Source of the DNA: Vigna angularis
Taxonomy: Eukaryota > Streptophyta > Magnoliopsida > Fabales > Fabaceae
DNA: 64,000 nucleotides
NCBI RefSeq assembly: GCF_016808095.1
Contig: NC_068975.1
Span: 18,917,501-18,981,500, forward strand
Direction: 5' to 3'
In this document: positions 63,178 through 64,000 of the stretch, piece by piece
Layout: every line of letters starts with the position of its first letter
Position numbering within the stretch: the first letter of the stretch is position 1
Notes under the pieces: generated by a model
Seen by the model: the letters and a program-made list of their open reading frames with translations, nothing else
Databases searched by the model: none
What the model was told of the DNA's origin: nothing
Position numbers and translations under genes: made by a program

Positions 63178-64000
63178 GTCAGAGCGGCTGCAGCGGAATG
63201 GTTAGCGTGGAATAACAAACCAAGAGGGGAGGTGAATTGGTTCTTACTAAAAACGTGTGCCTTAAAAATTTCTACTCAATTAAACTTACTTAGCAGATAA
63301 TAAAGACAATAAAATAGAGTAAGGTTGAGAGAAATTTGCACAGATGATTTTATCCTGGTTCGGATCTTACCAATCCTACGTCCAGTCGCTTATCTCAAAA
63401 CAAGATAAACACTTCACTAATCACAAAACTATTACAAACTACAATCACACAGATACAATTTGTAAAAGTTTAGAAAACACCTCTCTTGAAGCCACAAGAG
63501 ATGAAACAACACCTCCTTTGAATCTTCACAAAGGATGAAACACTTCCTCCGAATACTTCACGAAGGATGAATTCCTCTTCCAAACACTTCCTTAGATGCA
63601 CCAAGGATGAACCAGCTATTCCTCTATCACCGTAGCAGTATTTCACCAACTCTACAGACAGAGTTTCCTTAGCTGAGCAAGAGCACACAATTCTCAAGAG
63701 TTTCTGAGTATATGAGCACAAGGGAAGAGTAGTTGATGTACTTCTTGAGAGAAAATGAGAGTCTATTTATAGACTCATCCAAAGGCTCCTTCATTTTTCG
63801 TTTTCAACTTTTCTGACAGTGTTAATCGATTAGCTACAGTGGTTAATCGATTAACAACCCAACGGATACTTCAACGGCTCTAAAAACGGCTAGTTTTTAA
63901 AACGTTCACTATGTTAATCGATTAACAGCCCTTGTTAATCGATTAACGCTAATCGATTAACACCCTCTGTTAATCGATTAGCACTGCACTCTCTCGCTTC
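63178..64000. mobile_element. Unclassified element inserted in the second Tekay-like pol (runs off the window)
   Basis: It starts TGTCAGAGCGG exactly where the homology of the Tekay-like pol breaks, which suggests an LTR or another element end. It contains no recognisable coding domain. Its last 190 bp carry six copies of a TTAATCGATTA(A/G) palindrome (63821-63981). The other end is outside the window, so the class is open. Confidence 0.5.

Overview
The window is nuclear DNA from a flowering plant. The evidence is GT-AG introns rich in A+T, plant-type Ty3/gypsy lineages (chromoviruses, Tat/Ogre, Athila-like), Mutator-like elements with 9-bp target duplications, and plant-type host genes. A papilionoid legume is my best guess, from the general look of the repeats and the recurring TAATCGATTA-type palindromes. 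The sequence alone does not prove this.

Host genes are few. (1) The 3' two thirds of a Pol I/III subunit gene (RPAC1/AC40 type) lies at 3073-6152 (+). Its N-terminal exons are missing, and a sense-strand chromovirus fragment (1 to about 2367) sits directly upstream. (2) An intact single-exon armadillo-repeat protein lies at 10222-11607 (+). (3) A complete ten-exon ABCC (MRP-type) transporter lies at 52853-58440 (-), with an unusually short N-terminal membrane region. (4) A small decayed fragment resembling a phosphoglycerate-mutase-family phosphatase lies at 45442-45908.

Most of the rest is nested mobile DNA. Positions 13062-20964 hold a broken Tat/Ogre-type element with dual RNase H, a 31-bp tandem repeat in its 3' UTR and a 1.28-kb 3' LTR. 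It abuts a minus-strand Tekay/Del-like chromovirus (20965-30035) whose 3' LTR is cut exactly at the Tat LTR edge. Its 5' LTR carries a Mutator-like element (28432-29511). Three more Mutator-like insertions follow: 30468-34576 (with hairpin-bearing tandem repeats), 35380-43071 and 43446-44943. A 189-bp MITE of the same type lies at 49778-49966 in a 227-bp tandem array. All five have perfect 9-bp target duplications. The 35380-43071 element is itself split by a young, non-coding, probably Athila-derived LTR element (35976-42317) with two nearly identical 1.74-kb LTRs, a tRNA-Asp-type primer site and a 5-bp duplication. The right end holds a second minus-strand Tekay-like element (59313-63177), cut by an unclassified element that runs off the window.

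The strongest candidates for something not previously described are the tRNA-derived primer-site sequence built into the LTR ends of the non-coding element, the hairpin array inside the 4.1-kb Mutator-like element, and the MITE-anchored 227-bp tandem array. No operon-like or defence-like system was found. The host genes are unrelated housekeeping or transport genes.
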